DNA from: CAVONV01 sp963697355
GTDB lineage: Bacteria; Acidobacteriota; Vicinamibacteria; Marinacidobacterales; DATDRI01
Assembly: GCA_963697355.1 (NCBI GenBank)
Contig: CAVONV010000004.1
Coordinates: forward strand, 516,248-580,247
Reading direction: 5' to 3'
DNA length: 64,000 nt
A program made the translations under genes and the position numbers. Below the pieces are notes generated by a model. That model searched no databases, was not told where the DNA came from, and was given only the letters and a program-made list of their open reading frames with translations. This document shows, in pieces, positions 42,018 to 51,379 of this stretch (its first letter is position 1; each line of letters begins with the position of its first letter).

Positions 42018-44207
42018 ATGAACTCATCGCTAGATGCCATTTTTCGACCCAAGTCGGTTGCCATCGTCGGCGCATCGACGAAGAAGGGCGCTGTGGGTCG
42101 GGAGATCTTCGACAAGCTGCTGGATATTGATTTCAACGGACCCATTTATCCCATCAATCCGAAGGCGGACTTCGTTCATTCCGTCAAGGCCTACCCAAGT
42201 GTTACGGCTCTACCGGAGCCTGTCGATCTGGTGGTGATCGTCGTTCCGGCGAAATTCGTTCTTTCTGTGGTGGAGGAGTGCGCTCAAAAAGGGGTCAAGG
42301 GCATCGTCGTGATCACGGCGGGCTTCAAGGAGATAGGCGAGGAAGGAGCCAAGCTGGAGAGAAAAATCGTCGAGGTCATCAAGAAGCACGGCATGCGGTT
42401 GGTCGGACCGAACTGCATGGGTGTGATCAATACGGAACCGGATGTCCGGCTGGATGCGACCTTTGCGTCCACCGTTCCCATGCGAGGTAATGTTGCTTTT
42501 GTTTCGCAAAGTGGAGCGCTTGGTGTAACGATTCTGGAGTTCGCCAACCAACTAAACCTCGGTGTAGCCATGTTCGCCAGTGTGGGCAACAAAGCCGATA
42601 TCTCCGGCAACGACCTATTGGAATATTGGAGAGACGATCCTGCCATCGATGTCATCATGATGTATCTGGAGAGCTTCGGTAACCCGAGAAAGTTTACGAA
42701 GCTGGCTCAAGAAGTGAGTCAGAAGAAGCCCATCATCGTGGTGAAATCGGGACGGACGAAATCCGGCGCTCGTGCCGCCTCTTCTCATACCGGCGCTCTG
42801 GCACAAACGGACCTGGTGTTCGATGCTTTGTTCAAACAATGTGGTGTCATCCGCGCCGATACTATCGAAGAGATGTTCGATATTTCGATAGCCTTTGCCA
42901 ACCAGCCCATACCGAAGGGGAATAGAGTGGCTATCGTCACCAATGCGGGTGGGCCCGGTATATTGGCTGCCGATGCTTGCGAAGGCTTGAATTTGGACAT
43001 CACCGATCTCGAGGAGAAGACGAGGAAGAAGCTCCGAGAATACCTCCCACCGGAAGCGAGTGTTCACAATCCGGTGGATCTCATCGCGAGCGGCGATCAA
43101 GACGCCTTCCAGTACGCCCTGGATCAAGTCCTCCAGGACAAGAACGTCGATGCGGCCATGGTCATCTTTGTTCGTCCCGTCTTCATCGACCCTTCCAAGG
43201 TGGCGGCAAAGATCTCTGAAGTGGCCAACCGTTTCGACAAGCCTGTGCTGGGATGCTTCATGGGGGCCAAGGGTGTGGCGGTCGGGGTCGAAGAGCTCCA
43301 ACGGAATCGTATCCCAGCGTATTTGTTTCCGGAGTCGGCGGCGGCTGCACTTTCTGCCATGGTGAGCTACGGGAGTTGGAGGGAGCGGAAACGCGGGAAG
43401 GCCGTCGAGTATGAGGTGGATCGTGTGGCCGTGGCAGAGGTCTTCAACCGATGCAAGCAGGAGGATCGGTCATACATCTGTGACTTCGAAGTGTACGACG
43501 TCCTGAAGGCTTACGGGATTCCCACCGCCCGGTACGCCATGTGCAAATCCGTGGAGGAAGTCCGAAAAGCGGCCATCGACATCGGCTATCCCGTTGTTCT
43601 AAAGGTGATGTCGAGGGAAGTCGTTCACAAGTCAGACGTCGGGGGCGTTGCGGTGGACATCCGGAGCGATGAAGAGATCCAGAGAGCCTACGAGAAAATG
43701 TCGGTCCGGATTCGAACGCAGGGTATTAGCGCCAATGGATTGGCCTTTACGGTTCAAGAGATGGTCTCAGGAGGAAGAGAGACCATTATGGGTCTCAATC
43801 TCGTGCCCGATTTCGGTCACCTGGTCATGTTCGGGCTGGGTGGAGTCTATGTCGAGGCATTGAAGGATGTCGTGTTCCGTATTTCCCCCGTCACCGATCT
43901 GGATGCCAAAGACATGGTGGAGTCGATACGCGGCTATCCCATCTTGAAGGGCATCCGCGGCGAAAAACCGGTCGCTTTCGACAAACTCACGGAAACGTTG
44001 GCCCGGCTGTCCCAGCTCGCCCAAGATTTTCCTGAAATCCTCGAGCTCGACCTCAATCCATTCATGGCTTTTCAGGAGCCCGATCAATGTAGAGTGGTCG
44101 ATGCCCGCCTGAGGATTTCGCTCGAACCGGAGCGAACCCGTTTTGTTGAGCGGAAGAAACATAAGAAGGTATCCAAGAAATCAGGAAATCAGGAATCTAA
44201 GAAATGA
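42018..44207 (+). CDS. NDP-forming acyl-CoA synthetase (acetyl-CoA synthetase ADP-forming type, fused alpha-beta)
   Basis: A 729-residue enzyme interconverting acyl-CoA plus ADP and Pi with acid, CoA and ATP. The alpha part (about 1-460) has the CoA-binding SVAIVGASTKKGAVGRE, VGPNCMGVINT, FVSQSGALG and the phosphorylated-His segment AASSHTGALAQTD. The beta part (about 490-700) is an ATP-grasp domain (YGIPTARYAMCKS, VVLKVMSREVVHKSDVGGV, LELDLNPFMAF). The fused alpha-beta order is one of the known arrangements. The Lys-rich tail (from about residue 708) is encoded by AT-rich repeat-like sequence and is not conserved in the family. The acyl substrate is unknown. Confidence 0.9.
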   Translation: MNSSLDAIFRPKSVAIVGASTKKGAVGREIFDKLLDIDFNGPIYPINPKADFVHSVKAYPSVTALPEPVDLVVIVVPAKFVLSVVEECAQKGVKGIVVITAGFKEIGEEGAKLERKIVEVIKKHGMRLVGPNCMGVINTEPDVRLDATFASTVPMRGNVAFVSQSGALGVTILEFANQLNLGVAMFASVGNKADISGNDLLEYWRDDPAIDVIMMYLESFGNPRKFTKLAQEVSQKKPIIVVKSGRTKSGARAASSHTGALAQTDLVFDALFKQCGVIRADTIEEMFDISIAFANQPIPKGNRVAIVTNAGGPGILAADACEGLNLDITDLEEKTRKKLREYLPPEASVHNPVDLIASGDQDAFQYALDQVLQDKNVDAAMVIFVRPVFIDPSKVAAKISEVANRFDKPVLGCFMGAKGVAVGVEELQRNRIPAYLFPESAAAALSAMVSYGSWRERKRGKAVEYEVDRVAVAEVFNRCKQEDRSYICDFEVYDVLKAYGIPTARYAMCKSVEEVRKAAIDIGYPVVLKVMSREVVHKSDVGGVAVDIRSDEEIQRAYEKMSVRIRTQGISANGLAFTVQEMVSGGRETIMGLNLVPDFGHLVMFGLGGVYVEALKDVVFRISPVTDLDAKDMVESIRGYPILKGIRGEKPVAFDKLTETLARLSQLAQDFPEILELDLNPFMAFQEPDQCRVVDARLRISLEPERTRFVERKKHKKVSKKSGNQESKK

Positions 44208-44611
44208 ATTCTTCGATTCGCGTTGATTCCGCGTTCATGTGCGGCTGATCAAGAATTCAAGAGCCCTAATTCCTGAATTCTCGCCCTGTAGGCAAGATGA
44301 CACTTCAGTGCTCAGTGGAATTTGTTATCGTTCAAATTCAATCCGACGATCCCTCCAACTCCGCTACCTAGATCCAGCCGGTTGAATCTCTGATCCATGA
44401 ATCCGGATGCGCTTCGGATAGTTGCACCCAACTTCAAATAATTGAAGTTGATTTTCAAGTTCAATTTCATGTGGTGCAACAACTTACGCAGTTTCATACA
44501 CATATAGATATTCAGTTGTTTCGTTGGCCCACAAATTGCACAGGAACGGAAGTGTCACGCATTGGTTTTGTGTAAGGTCAATAACAGCAACGCTAAACGA
44601 GGAGAATGTTT
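44208..44611. other. Non-coding gap with structured leader of the receptor gene
   Basis: This 404-base gap has no gene. Its first 80 bases contain GAATTC/CAGG-type short repeats similar to those after other genes in the window. The second half has a nested hairpin (44421-44480) and leads into GGAG at 44601-44604 before the receptor start. Confidence 0.55.
44421..44480 (+). promoter_or_regulatory. Nested hairpin upstream of the TonB-dependent receptor
   Basis: GTTGCACC (44421-44428) pairs perfectly with GGTGCAAC (44473-44480). Immediately inside, CAACTTCAA (44429-44437) pairs with TTGAAGTTG (44442-44450) around a 4-base loop. The two helices stack. The element lies 130 bases before the ATG and could be a cruciform operator or an mRNA leader. 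Confidence 0.4.
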
Positions 44612-47500
44612 ATGAATCGAATGATCGGATTAACGCTGGCTCTAGTGCTGGGGCTGGCTCCTTTCGTCGTCGCACAGACGAACAAAGGAAACATTTACGG
44701 TACCGTGACCGACACTTCGGGCGGAGTCATGCCCGGAGCCGTGGTAACGATTACCGGTGAATTCGGTGATAGCACGACGGTCGCCGATGAGGCGGGGAAG
44801 TTCCGGTTCCTGAATATGGACCACGGCAACTACACCGTCACCGTCGAGCTTTCGGGCTTTGCTACACAGGCTCGGGAGATCATTCTAACGGCGGGTGTGA
44901 ACGTCGACCTCAACTTCGCAATGAACATCTCGGGCGTCGAGGAGACGATCACCGTGACGGCTGAGACCCCTGTGGTGGACATCAAGAAGACGGGAACCTC
45001 GGAGACCGTCACGAAGGATGAGCTCGAGAAGGTTCCGAGCTCTCGAGACCCCTGGGCACTTCTGAGGACCGTGGCCGGCGTTCAGCTCGACCGCGTGAAC
45101 GTGGCCGGTAGCGAAAGCGGCCAGCAGTCCGGCTATCAGGGCGCCGGAGCCGTCGCCGACAACAACACCTGGAACATCGACGGCGTTCCCATCACCGACA
45201 TGGACGCCGTGGGCGCCTCCCCCGGCTACTACACGTACGACACGTTCGACGAGATCAACATCTCGACCGGTGGATCGGACATCACCGCGGCCACCGGCGG
45301 CGTCCATATGAACATGGTCACGAAGCGCGGCAGCAACACGCCGCACGGTTCGTTCAACTTCAACTGGGCCGACGATTCAATGCAATCCTCCAACCTGCCC
45401 CCCGAGCTCGTGGGCGATCCCCGGCTCCAGGGTAACGACAAGGCGGATCACGTCGACAACATCACCGACTACAGCGTGGACATCGGCGGCCCGATCTGGA
45501 AAGACCACATGTGGGGATATTTCAGCTACGGCAAAAACCAGATCGACATCATCCGGTTGACGCAGAGTCCGGACCAAACCTCGCTGAAGAACATGACGGC
45601 CAAGTGGAACTACCAGATCAACGACAAGGACTCGGTGTCGTACTTTTTCTTCCTGCCCAACAAAATCAAGGTCGGACGTCCGACGGGTACGGAAGGACTC
45701 GTGGACTCGGACGAGCATCTCCGTGATCAGGGGAACGCCTTTCCGGGTCAGCCCCACGGCTTCAACAAGGGAGAGTGGAACCGAATCTGGAACACCAGCA
45801 TCATCAGTAACATTAAGTTTGCGGTGTTCAATACCGGCTTTACTTTGGCGACCCGTGCCCCCGAGGTCGACGAGATCGTCGACTTCGTGAGAGCCGAGAC
45901 CGACGGCGGCGCTGTGGACGCCAGGTTCGAACGGCCGCAGACCACCCTCCGGGGCGACGTCAGTTGGTTCGCCGCCGGATGGGGCGGAAGCCACGAGATC
46001 AAGTTCGGCGCCGGCTGGAAAAGGGCCGAAGCGGACTCCATCAACACCACCGCCGGGAACAAGACTCAGGCCCGTATCAACCCCGCTCCGGACATCAGTC
46101 AAGCCCGCTTCTACCGTGACAGCTTCAGCGGTGTGCAAGCGGACTACGTCCACTTCTATATCGGCGATGTCTACACCAGGGATCGTCTGACCTTGACCTT
46201 TTCCGGACGATTCGATGCCCAAAAGGGCATCAACAAATTGGCTTCCGTCGGAGGCAACCCCTTGATTCCGGATCTTCTTCCGGGACTCAATTTTGGCGGC
46301 GGTGGACAGGGGGTCAACTGGAAAAACTTCTCGCCCCGCATCGGCATGACCTATGCGCTCGACGAGGCCTTCAAGACGGTTATCCGAGCTTCTTTCAACC
46401 GTTACCACGGTCAGCTTCCGACCTATTTGACGTCTCAGGACAATCCTCTCGGCGGCCGCGCCTATCTGCAATACAACTGGGTGGATGCCAACGGCGACCA
46501 GATCATCCAACTGCCCGAGACCGATTTTTCGGAGATCACCGCATTTAACGCCGTCGACCCGACCGACCCGGGCGCTATCGGCGAGTCCGTGGACAAGATC
46601 GACCCGGATCTGTCGGCGGATATCGACTACGAGAGCATCATCGGTGTCGATCACGAGCTCAGACCCGATCTGGGTGTCGGGTTCGCCTTCACCTGGCGCC
46701 GCAACTCCAACTACCGTTGGGGTCGGGGCACGGACTTCTATCCCGACATCGGCGTGAACCGTAACGACTACAGCCAGGGAACGCCCGTGACCACCGACGG
46801 CTACACATCGGTTCCTTATGTCTTGAACGCCGGCGTTCTCGACCGTGACGATGTGACCGGCGGAACCTACCTCACCAACCGCGACGACTACACCAAGTCG
46901 TACTACGGGATCCAGGCCACCATGACCAAGCGACTATCCAACAAGTGGATGGCGCGTGGCAACTTCACTTACAACAGCCAGTCAGACAGCATTGGCCCCT
47001 ACAGCTTCTATGGCAACTACGCCAACCCCTCGAGTCTGGACGACGAGCCGATGATCGACGGCGGTCAGTCGATTCGCCAGACGAGTGGTTCGGGACGGAC
47101 CTACTACATGAGCGCCGGCTGGCAGTTCAACATCAGTGGTCTCTACCAGCTTCCGAAGGAGTTCGAGTTCTCGGGTAATCTTTTTGCCCGCCAGGGCTAT
47201 CCGCAGCCTTACTACCACCGGATCGACCTGGGTGCCTTCGAGGGACGGGAGAGAGTCTTGGCGGTTGATAGTGTCAATGAGATCCGCCTCAGCAATCTTG
47301 CCACCGTTGACATCCGTTTCGCCAAGAACTTCACCTTCGCCACGCGGGCGCGGGTGACGGTGGCCGCGGAGATCTTCAACCTGCTCAACGCGGGTACCAC
47401 GAACTCCAAAGTCGTCGACTTGAGCTCGTCGAGCTTTGGCCGTATCGACGAGATTTTGTCACCGCGGATCGTGCGACTCGTCGCCAAATTCGCCTTCTAG
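44612..47500 (+). CDS. TonB-dependent receptor with carboxypeptidase-regulatory-like domain
   Basis: A 962-residue outer-membrane receptor of the Oar/CarboxypepD_reg-like type abundant in Acidobacteriota. It has a signal peptide (about 1-20, ending VVAQ), an N-terminal beta-sandwich (GTVTDTSGGVMPGAVVTITG, then DHGNYTVTVELSGF; about 28-105), a plug domain (about 110-230, with VPSSRDPWALLRTVAGVQLD) and a long barrel ending in Phe. GGAG at 44601-44604 sits seven bases before ATG 44612; the ATG at 44606 is too close to that site. It imports a large ligand, unknown here. A perfect terminator follows, so it is monocistronic. Confidence 0.9.
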   Translation: MNRMIGLTLALVLGLAPFVVAQTNKGNIYGTVTDTSGGVMPGAVVTITGEFGDSTTVADEAGKFRFLNMDHGNYTVTVELSGFATQAREIILTAGVNVDLNFAMNISGVEETITVTAETPVVDIKKTGTSETVTKDELEKVPSSRDPWALLRTVAGVQLDRVNVAGSESGQQSGYQGAGAVADNNTWNIDGVPITDMDAVGASPGYYTYDTFDEINISTGGSDITAATGGVHMNMVTKRGSNTPHGSFNFNWADDSMQSSNLPPELVGDPRLQGNDKADHVDNITDYSVDIGGPIWKDHMWGYFSYGKNQIDIIRLTQSPDQTSLKNMTAKWNYQINDKDSVSYFFFLPNKIKVGRPTGTEGLVDSDEHLRDQGNAFPGQPHGFNKGEWNRIWNTSIISNIKFAVFNTGFTLATRAPEVDEIVDFVRAETDGGAVDARFERPQTTLRGDVSWFAAGWGGSHEIKFGAGWKRAEADSINTTAGNKTQARINPAPDISQARFYRDSFSGVQADYVHFYIGDVYTRDRLTLTFSGRFDAQKGINKLASVGGNPLIPDLLPGLNFGGGGQGVNWKNFSPRIGMTYALDEAFKTVIRASFNRYHGQLPTYLTSQDNPLGGRAYLQYNWVDANGDQIIQLPETDFSEITAFNAVDPTDPGAIGESVDKIDPDLSADIDYESIIGVDHELRPDLGVGFAFTWRRNSNYRWGRGTDFYPDIGVNRNDYSQGTPVTTDGYTSVPYVLNAGVLDRDDVTGGTYLTNRDDYTKSYYGIQATMTKRLSNKWMARGNFTYNSQSDSIGPYSFYGNYANPSSLDDEPMIDGGQSIRQTSGSGRTYYMSAGWQFNISGLYQLPKEFEFSGNLFARQGYPQPYYHRIDLGAFEGRERVLAVDSVNEIRLSNLATVDIRFAKNFTFATRARVTVAAEIFNLLNAGTTNSKVVDLSSSSFGRIDEILSPRIVRLVAKFAF

Positions 47501-47528
47501 TTCCTAAATAGAAGTCGTTCGCTTTTTG

Positions 47529-47559
47529 AGCCCCGGGGACATCCCCCCGGGGCTTTTTT
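47529..47559 (+). terminator. Rho-independent terminator of the receptor gene
   Basis: AGCCCCGGGG (47529-47538) pairs with CCCCGGGGCT (47545-47554) around a 6-base loop and runs directly into TTTTT. This is a textbook intrinsic terminator 29 bases after the stop codon. Confidence 0.92.
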
Positions 47560-47756
47560 GTGTGCGCCTGTCATGGCGCGCAGCGCCATGACAGGCGCTG
47601 GCAACCGTCAAGCGAAAGCAAAGCGGGAAGTGACTAGGAGGTGCCCGCACGGGAAGTCCTCTGGAGGCCTTGATGGCAGGAACCCCTAGGTGAACAGCAA
47701 CCGCATCGCCGCAAGGTAAGCATGTTGACGTTTGGGGTCTCACCCCAAACGTCAAC
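47560..47756 (+). ncRNA. Structured RNA segment, group II intron-like remnant
   Basis: Immediately after the terminator T-run the sequence begins GTGTGCG, like the GUGYG 5' end of group II introns. It then forms a perfect 16-bp hairpin (47564-47579 with 47583-47598, 3-base loop). A stretch with GCGAAAGC, AGTGACTAGGAGG, CCCGCACGGGAAGTCCTC and CGCAAGGTAAG follows and reads like intron domain I. A perfect 15-bp hairpin closes it (47724-47738 with 47742-47756, 3-base loop). No domain V and no reverse transcriptase gene follow, so it is at best a truncated intron; another ncRNA class is possible. Confidence 0.4.
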
Positions 47757-47830
47757 TCTCATTCTTTTTGGCTCAGTGGGAGTAAATAGGGAAAATAGCA
47801 CCGTGGACAGAATGGTGACGGTAAGCCGTC

Positions 47831-47907
47831 AGTCCGCCTACGCGCGAGGCTTCCGCCTTCGTTGAGACTTCGGCGGACAAGTCGGCGGACGCGCCGAAGC
47901 TGGGCAT
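47831..47907 (+). repeat. GC-rich dispersed repeat, family 2 copy C
   Basis: A 77-base segment that recurs inverted at 58320-58395 at roughly 85 percent identity. Shared blocks include AGGCTTCCGCCTTCGT, CGGCGGACAAG and CGCCGAAGCT. It lies just before the sulfatase-like gene and inside a spurious upstream extension of that frame. Confidence 0.75.
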
Positions 47908-47948
47908 GCAATCACGTCCCGCGAAGGCGGGCAGTCAAGGCGACCCAT

Positions 47949-49850
47949 ATGAGAAGGAGTACGCTGAACCTCATAACTACTGGCTTCCTAGCTTGCTTGG
48001 GCTGTGCATCGAATGCGCCTGAAGGCGTTACTCATGTTGTACTCATAAGTATCGATACCTGTCGGGCGGACCATCTGGGCAGCTATGGTTACGCTCTCGA
48101 TACCAGCCCTCACATCGACGAGCTAGCTAGCGACGCGGTCCTGTTCGAGAACGTCATCTCGCCAGTTCCCATCACTTTGCCTGCGCATGCTTCTCTTATG
48201 ACGGGAACGAACCCTCCGTACCATGGAGTGCGTGACAACGGGACCTACCGCCTTCACGACTCGGCGGTGACCTTGGCGGAGCTTTTGCAGGACAACGGTT
48301 ACCAAACAGCCGGCGTTGTCGGGGGCTTTGTTTTGAGCTTTCATTTCGGATTGGCTCAGGGATTCGAATCCTATGAGGACGACTTCGAGGATGCGGAACG
48401 TGACGGCTTCATAGAGCGTCGAGGCGAAGAAGTCAGTCGCCTTGCCGTGGAGTGGCTCGACAAGCATCGAGAGGGAAAGCAATTCCTCTTTCTGCACTAC
48501 TTCGACCCTCACGTCAGCTACCGGCCGCCGGAGCCCTTTAGAACGAGATTCGCCGAGAGCCCTTACGATGGAGAAATAGCTTACACGGATTGGTGTATCG
48601 GTGAAGTCATTGAGAAGCTTAAGAGCCTGGGTGTCTATGAATCCAGCCTTGTCGTTGTCACTGCCGATCACGGCGAGGCGTTGGGGGATCACGGTGAGAT
48701 GACGCACGCCTACTTTGTCTATCAGAGCACCGTTAGAGTCCCCCTGCTCATCAAACCGCCCGGCTCACTGAAGGCGCGACGGGTTGAGGAGGCCGCATCT
48801 TTGGTCGATGTCATGCCTACCATCCTCGACGTTCTCGAGATCCCAGCGCCAGGAGACATGCAAGGCCGTTCTCTGGCTCCCCACCTTTATGGGGGAGACT
48901 CAACGGAGCCGAATCGACATTTGTATTTCGAGTCGTTGTTGGCGACCAAATACGACTGCAGTCCTTTGATCGGATTGAGCGACGGACGCTGGAAGTTGAT
49001 TCAGACGGTGAAGGCGGAACTGTACGACCTGACCGAAGATCCGGAAGAAACGACCAACCTCATCGACGATGAGCCTGGCGAGGCTCGTCGGCTCCGAGCT
49101 CGGCTCGAAGCCGTGTTGAAGGAATCGAGCGGGAATCCAGACATGGGGAGCTCGGTTGCGATCGACGAGTCGACTCGAGGGCGTTTGCGCGCGCTCGGCT
49201 ATCTCTCGGAAGGAGAGGTTAAAGAAAGCCCAGAGCTTGGTGCTGGAACGGAGGATCCGAAAGACTTTCTTCAGGACTACATCGCACTGAAACAAATAAA
49301 CACCTTGGTCGATCGCCGTCACTATGGTGAAGCAAGAGCTATCTGCACCAACCTGCTTACCCGGCGACCGGAGATGGTGCAAGCCCTCAGTCTCATGGGT
49401 GGCATCTATTACGCAGAAGGTGAGCTGGAGAAAGCCGCAGAGTACTTCCGGAAGACGGTCCAGCTCAAGCCGGACAGCGCAGAAGACCACATGGACCTAG
49501 GGCTCGTGCTGGCCCAAATGGGGAACAAGAATGAGAGCGTGGAGCATCTCTCCGAGGCGGTTCGACTCGACCCCAACTCTGGAGCAGCGCACAACAACCT
49601 GGGAAACGTCTTGGCGTCCATGGGTCGAGCCCAGTTGGCCATTGAGCATTTCCAGAAGGCCCTGGACATGAATCCCGCCTATGCTGATGCCCACTTGAAC
49701 ATGGGCATTGCTCTCGGGATGAAGGGCCGCATCGACGAGGCCATGGCCCACTGCCGAACCGCATTGGACCTCCGTCCTGGGTGGGAGGCGGCGGAGAAGC
49801 TGCTCCACCGTTTGAACGAGATCCGATCGGAGCGGCAGAGTCGGCAGTGA
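47949..49850 (+). CDS. Sulfatase-like lipoprotein fused to TPR repeats
   Basis: A 633-residue protein. The signal peptide ends in a lipobox (LACLGC, Cys19), so it is probably lipid-anchored. The alkaline phosphatase/sulfatase-fold domain spans about 28-400: metal Asp in LISIDTCRADHLGSYGY, and VTADHGEALGDHG. At the position where sulfatases carry the formylglycine C/S-x-P-x-R motif, this protein reads PITLPAHASLMTG, with Thr as the likely nucleophile, so classical sulfatase activity is doubtful. Four or so TPRs follow (about 435-620, e.g. AAEYFRKTVQLKPDSAEDHM). I chose ATG 47949 for the signal peptide; the longer frame runs through repeat sequence. Confidence 0.8.
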   Translation: MRRSTLNLITTGFLACLGCASNAPEGVTHVVLISIDTCRADHLGSYGYALDTSPHIDELASDAVLFENVISPVPITLPAHASLMTGTNPPYHGVRDNGTYRLHDSAVTLAELLQDNGYQTAGVVGGFVLSFHFGLAQGFESYEDDFEDAERDGFIERRGEEVSRLAVEWLDKHREGKQFLFLHYFDPHVSYRPPEPFRTRFAESPYDGEIAYTDWCIGEVIEKLKSLGVYESSLVVVTADHGEALGDHGEMTHAYFVYQSTVRVPLLIKPPGSLKARRVEEAASLVDVMPTILDVLEIPAPGDMQGRSLAPHLYGGDSTEPNRHLYFESLLATKYDCSPLIGLSDGRWKLIQTVKAELYDLTEDPEETTNLIDDEPGEARRLRARLEAVLKESSGNPDMGSSVAIDESTRGRLRALGYLSEGEVKESPELGAGTEDPKDFLQDYIALKQINTLVDRRHYGEARAICTNLLTRRPEMVQALSLMGGIYYAEGELEKAAEYFRKTVQLKPDSAEDHMDLGLVLAQMGNKNESVEHLSEAVRLDPNSGAAHNNLGNVLASMGRAQLAIEHFQKALDMNPAYADAHLNMGIALGMKGRIDEAMAHCRTALDLRPGWEAAEKLLHRLNEIRSERQSRQ

Positions 49851-51289
49851 TGCCCATTGCTGCAAGCTACAATAGGAGCATGCGCGGACTGCTTCTTGTT
49901 GTTACCTTGCTGCCAGCAACGATGGGCCTCTCGCAGGCTCAGAATCCGTCCTCTCCCGAATTCCCTCTCGGCGAGATCATCGAGAAAGTCGAAGTTCAGG
50001 AAGATCCGTCCCAATCCTACGCTTTGTACTTACCGCTTAGCTATACGCGGGGCCGAAGGTGGCCGATCCTCTATCTCTTCGACGCCCGGGGCCGGGCAAT
50101 GGTCCCCGTCGACGTTTTCCGAGATGCCGCCGAACGGTACGGCTACATATTAGCGAGTTCCTACAATACGGCCAGCGACGGTGAAGTACAGCCCAATATA
50201 GAAGCGATACGTGCGCTGTGGCGGGACACGCATGAGCGTTTTGTCATCGATGCACGACGGGTTTACATGGCCGGCTTTTCCGGAGAGGCCAGGGTCGCCT
50301 GTCTCATGGCCGACGCGGTCCCCGGGGCGGTGACGGGAGTCATCGCCTGCGGAGCGGGATTCTCGCCTGCGAGTCCGCCGCGGAGGGGGATGGACTTCAT
50401 CCTCTTCGGTGCCGTGGGGAACACCGATTTCAACCATGACGAGATGATTCGTCTGGACGCGACGCTCGACGAGCTCGATGCCGTTCACCGCATCGAGGTC
50501 TTCGATGGGGGCCACGGTTGGCCTCCCCCCGAGATGTGTTCGGAAGCGGTGGAGTGGATGGAGCTCAACGCGATGAAAGAAGGCGTACGGCCAAAGGACC
50601 CGTCTCTCATCGAGGCGCTGTATGCAGCTCGGGCGGAAAAAGCCGGAGAAGCAGAGACATCGAAATCCGTCTATGACGCCTATCATCGGTACCTTACCTT
50701 GAGCCAGGACTTCGCCGGACTATGGGACACTGGCGAGGCCGAAAAAAAAGTAACGGCCTTTGAGGCATCGAAGGAGCTCGAAGACGTTTCAAAGGAGCGT
50801 CAGAAACGCCTCGAGCGGGATGCCGACTATCTGAAGATTGCGTCGGATAGCTTCGCCCGTTTGTCCCCCGATGACCCCATGGCGCTTGGCAAGGCGCTGG
50901 GACAACTCAGGATCGACGCTCTCAAGAAAAAGGCCGCCGACACGAGCGATGTCGAAGAAAGACTGTCTGCGCAGAGGTGCTTGGAGTCCGTCTTCGTCCA
51001 AACAACTTTTTACGTTCCGAGTCGTCTCTTCGAGCAAAAGGACTACGAACGGGCCATCCTGAGTCTTTCCATTGCGACGAAGATCAAGCCCGAATCTCCC
51101 TATGTTTGGTTCACCTTGGCGCGTGCCCAGGCCCGGACAGGGAGAAAGGGAAGTGCTGTCAAGTCCCTCGAGCGCGCCGTAGGAGCTGGTCTCGCCGACG
51201 CCGCGCTACTCTTGGAGAACACCGATCTCGAGTCCCTTCGAGACAACAAGGATTTTCGCCAGTTGATTCGAGAGCTCGAGGACAAGTAA
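49850..51289 (+). CDS. Exported alpha/beta-hydrolase-like protein with helical C-terminal region
   Basis: A 479-residue secreted protein. The signal peptide core is GLLLVVTLLPATMGL, ending AQA. An esterase-like domain (about 50-260) shows YALYLPLSYTRGRRWPILYLFDARG, a nucleophile elbow GFSGEA (G-x-S-x-E, not G-x-S-x-G) and a probable catalytic His in DGGHGWPPPE. The C-terminal half (about 270-475) is helical with TPR-like units (YERAILSLSIATKIKPESP). The first ATG overlaps the sulfatase stop (TGATG), so translation is coupled; ATG 49880 with AGGAG one base away is an alternative start. Substrate unknown. Confidence 0.65.
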   Translation: MPIAASYNRSMRGLLLVVTLLPATMGLSQAQNPSSPEFPLGEIIEKVEVQEDPSQSYALYLPLSYTRGRRWPILYLFDARGRAMVPVDVFRDAAERYGYILASSYNTASDGEVQPNIEAIRALWRDTHERFVIDARRVYMAGFSGEARVACLMADAVPGAVTGVIACGAGFSPASPPRRGMDFILFGAVGNTDFNHDEMIRLDATLDELDAVHRIEVFDGGHGWPPPEMCSEAVEWMELNAMKEGVRPKDPSLIEALYAARAEKAGEAETSKSVYDAYHRYLTLSQDFAGLWDTGEAEKKVTAFEASKELEDVSKERQKRLERDADYLKIASDSFARLSPDDPMALGKALGQLRIDALKKKAADTSDVEERLSAQRCLESVFVQTTFYVPSRLFEQKDYERAILSLSIATKIKPESPYVWFTLARAQARTGRKGSAVKSLERAVGAGLADAALLLENTDLESLRDNKDFRQLIRELEDK

Positions 51290-51379
51290 ATCCAGCCCAG
51301 GTCGTTGACTTCTGAGCATCGTGTTACTGAGCGGGCTCGGGAATCCGCGGGGGAGGGGCTCTTGTGCTTGAGTTTCCGT

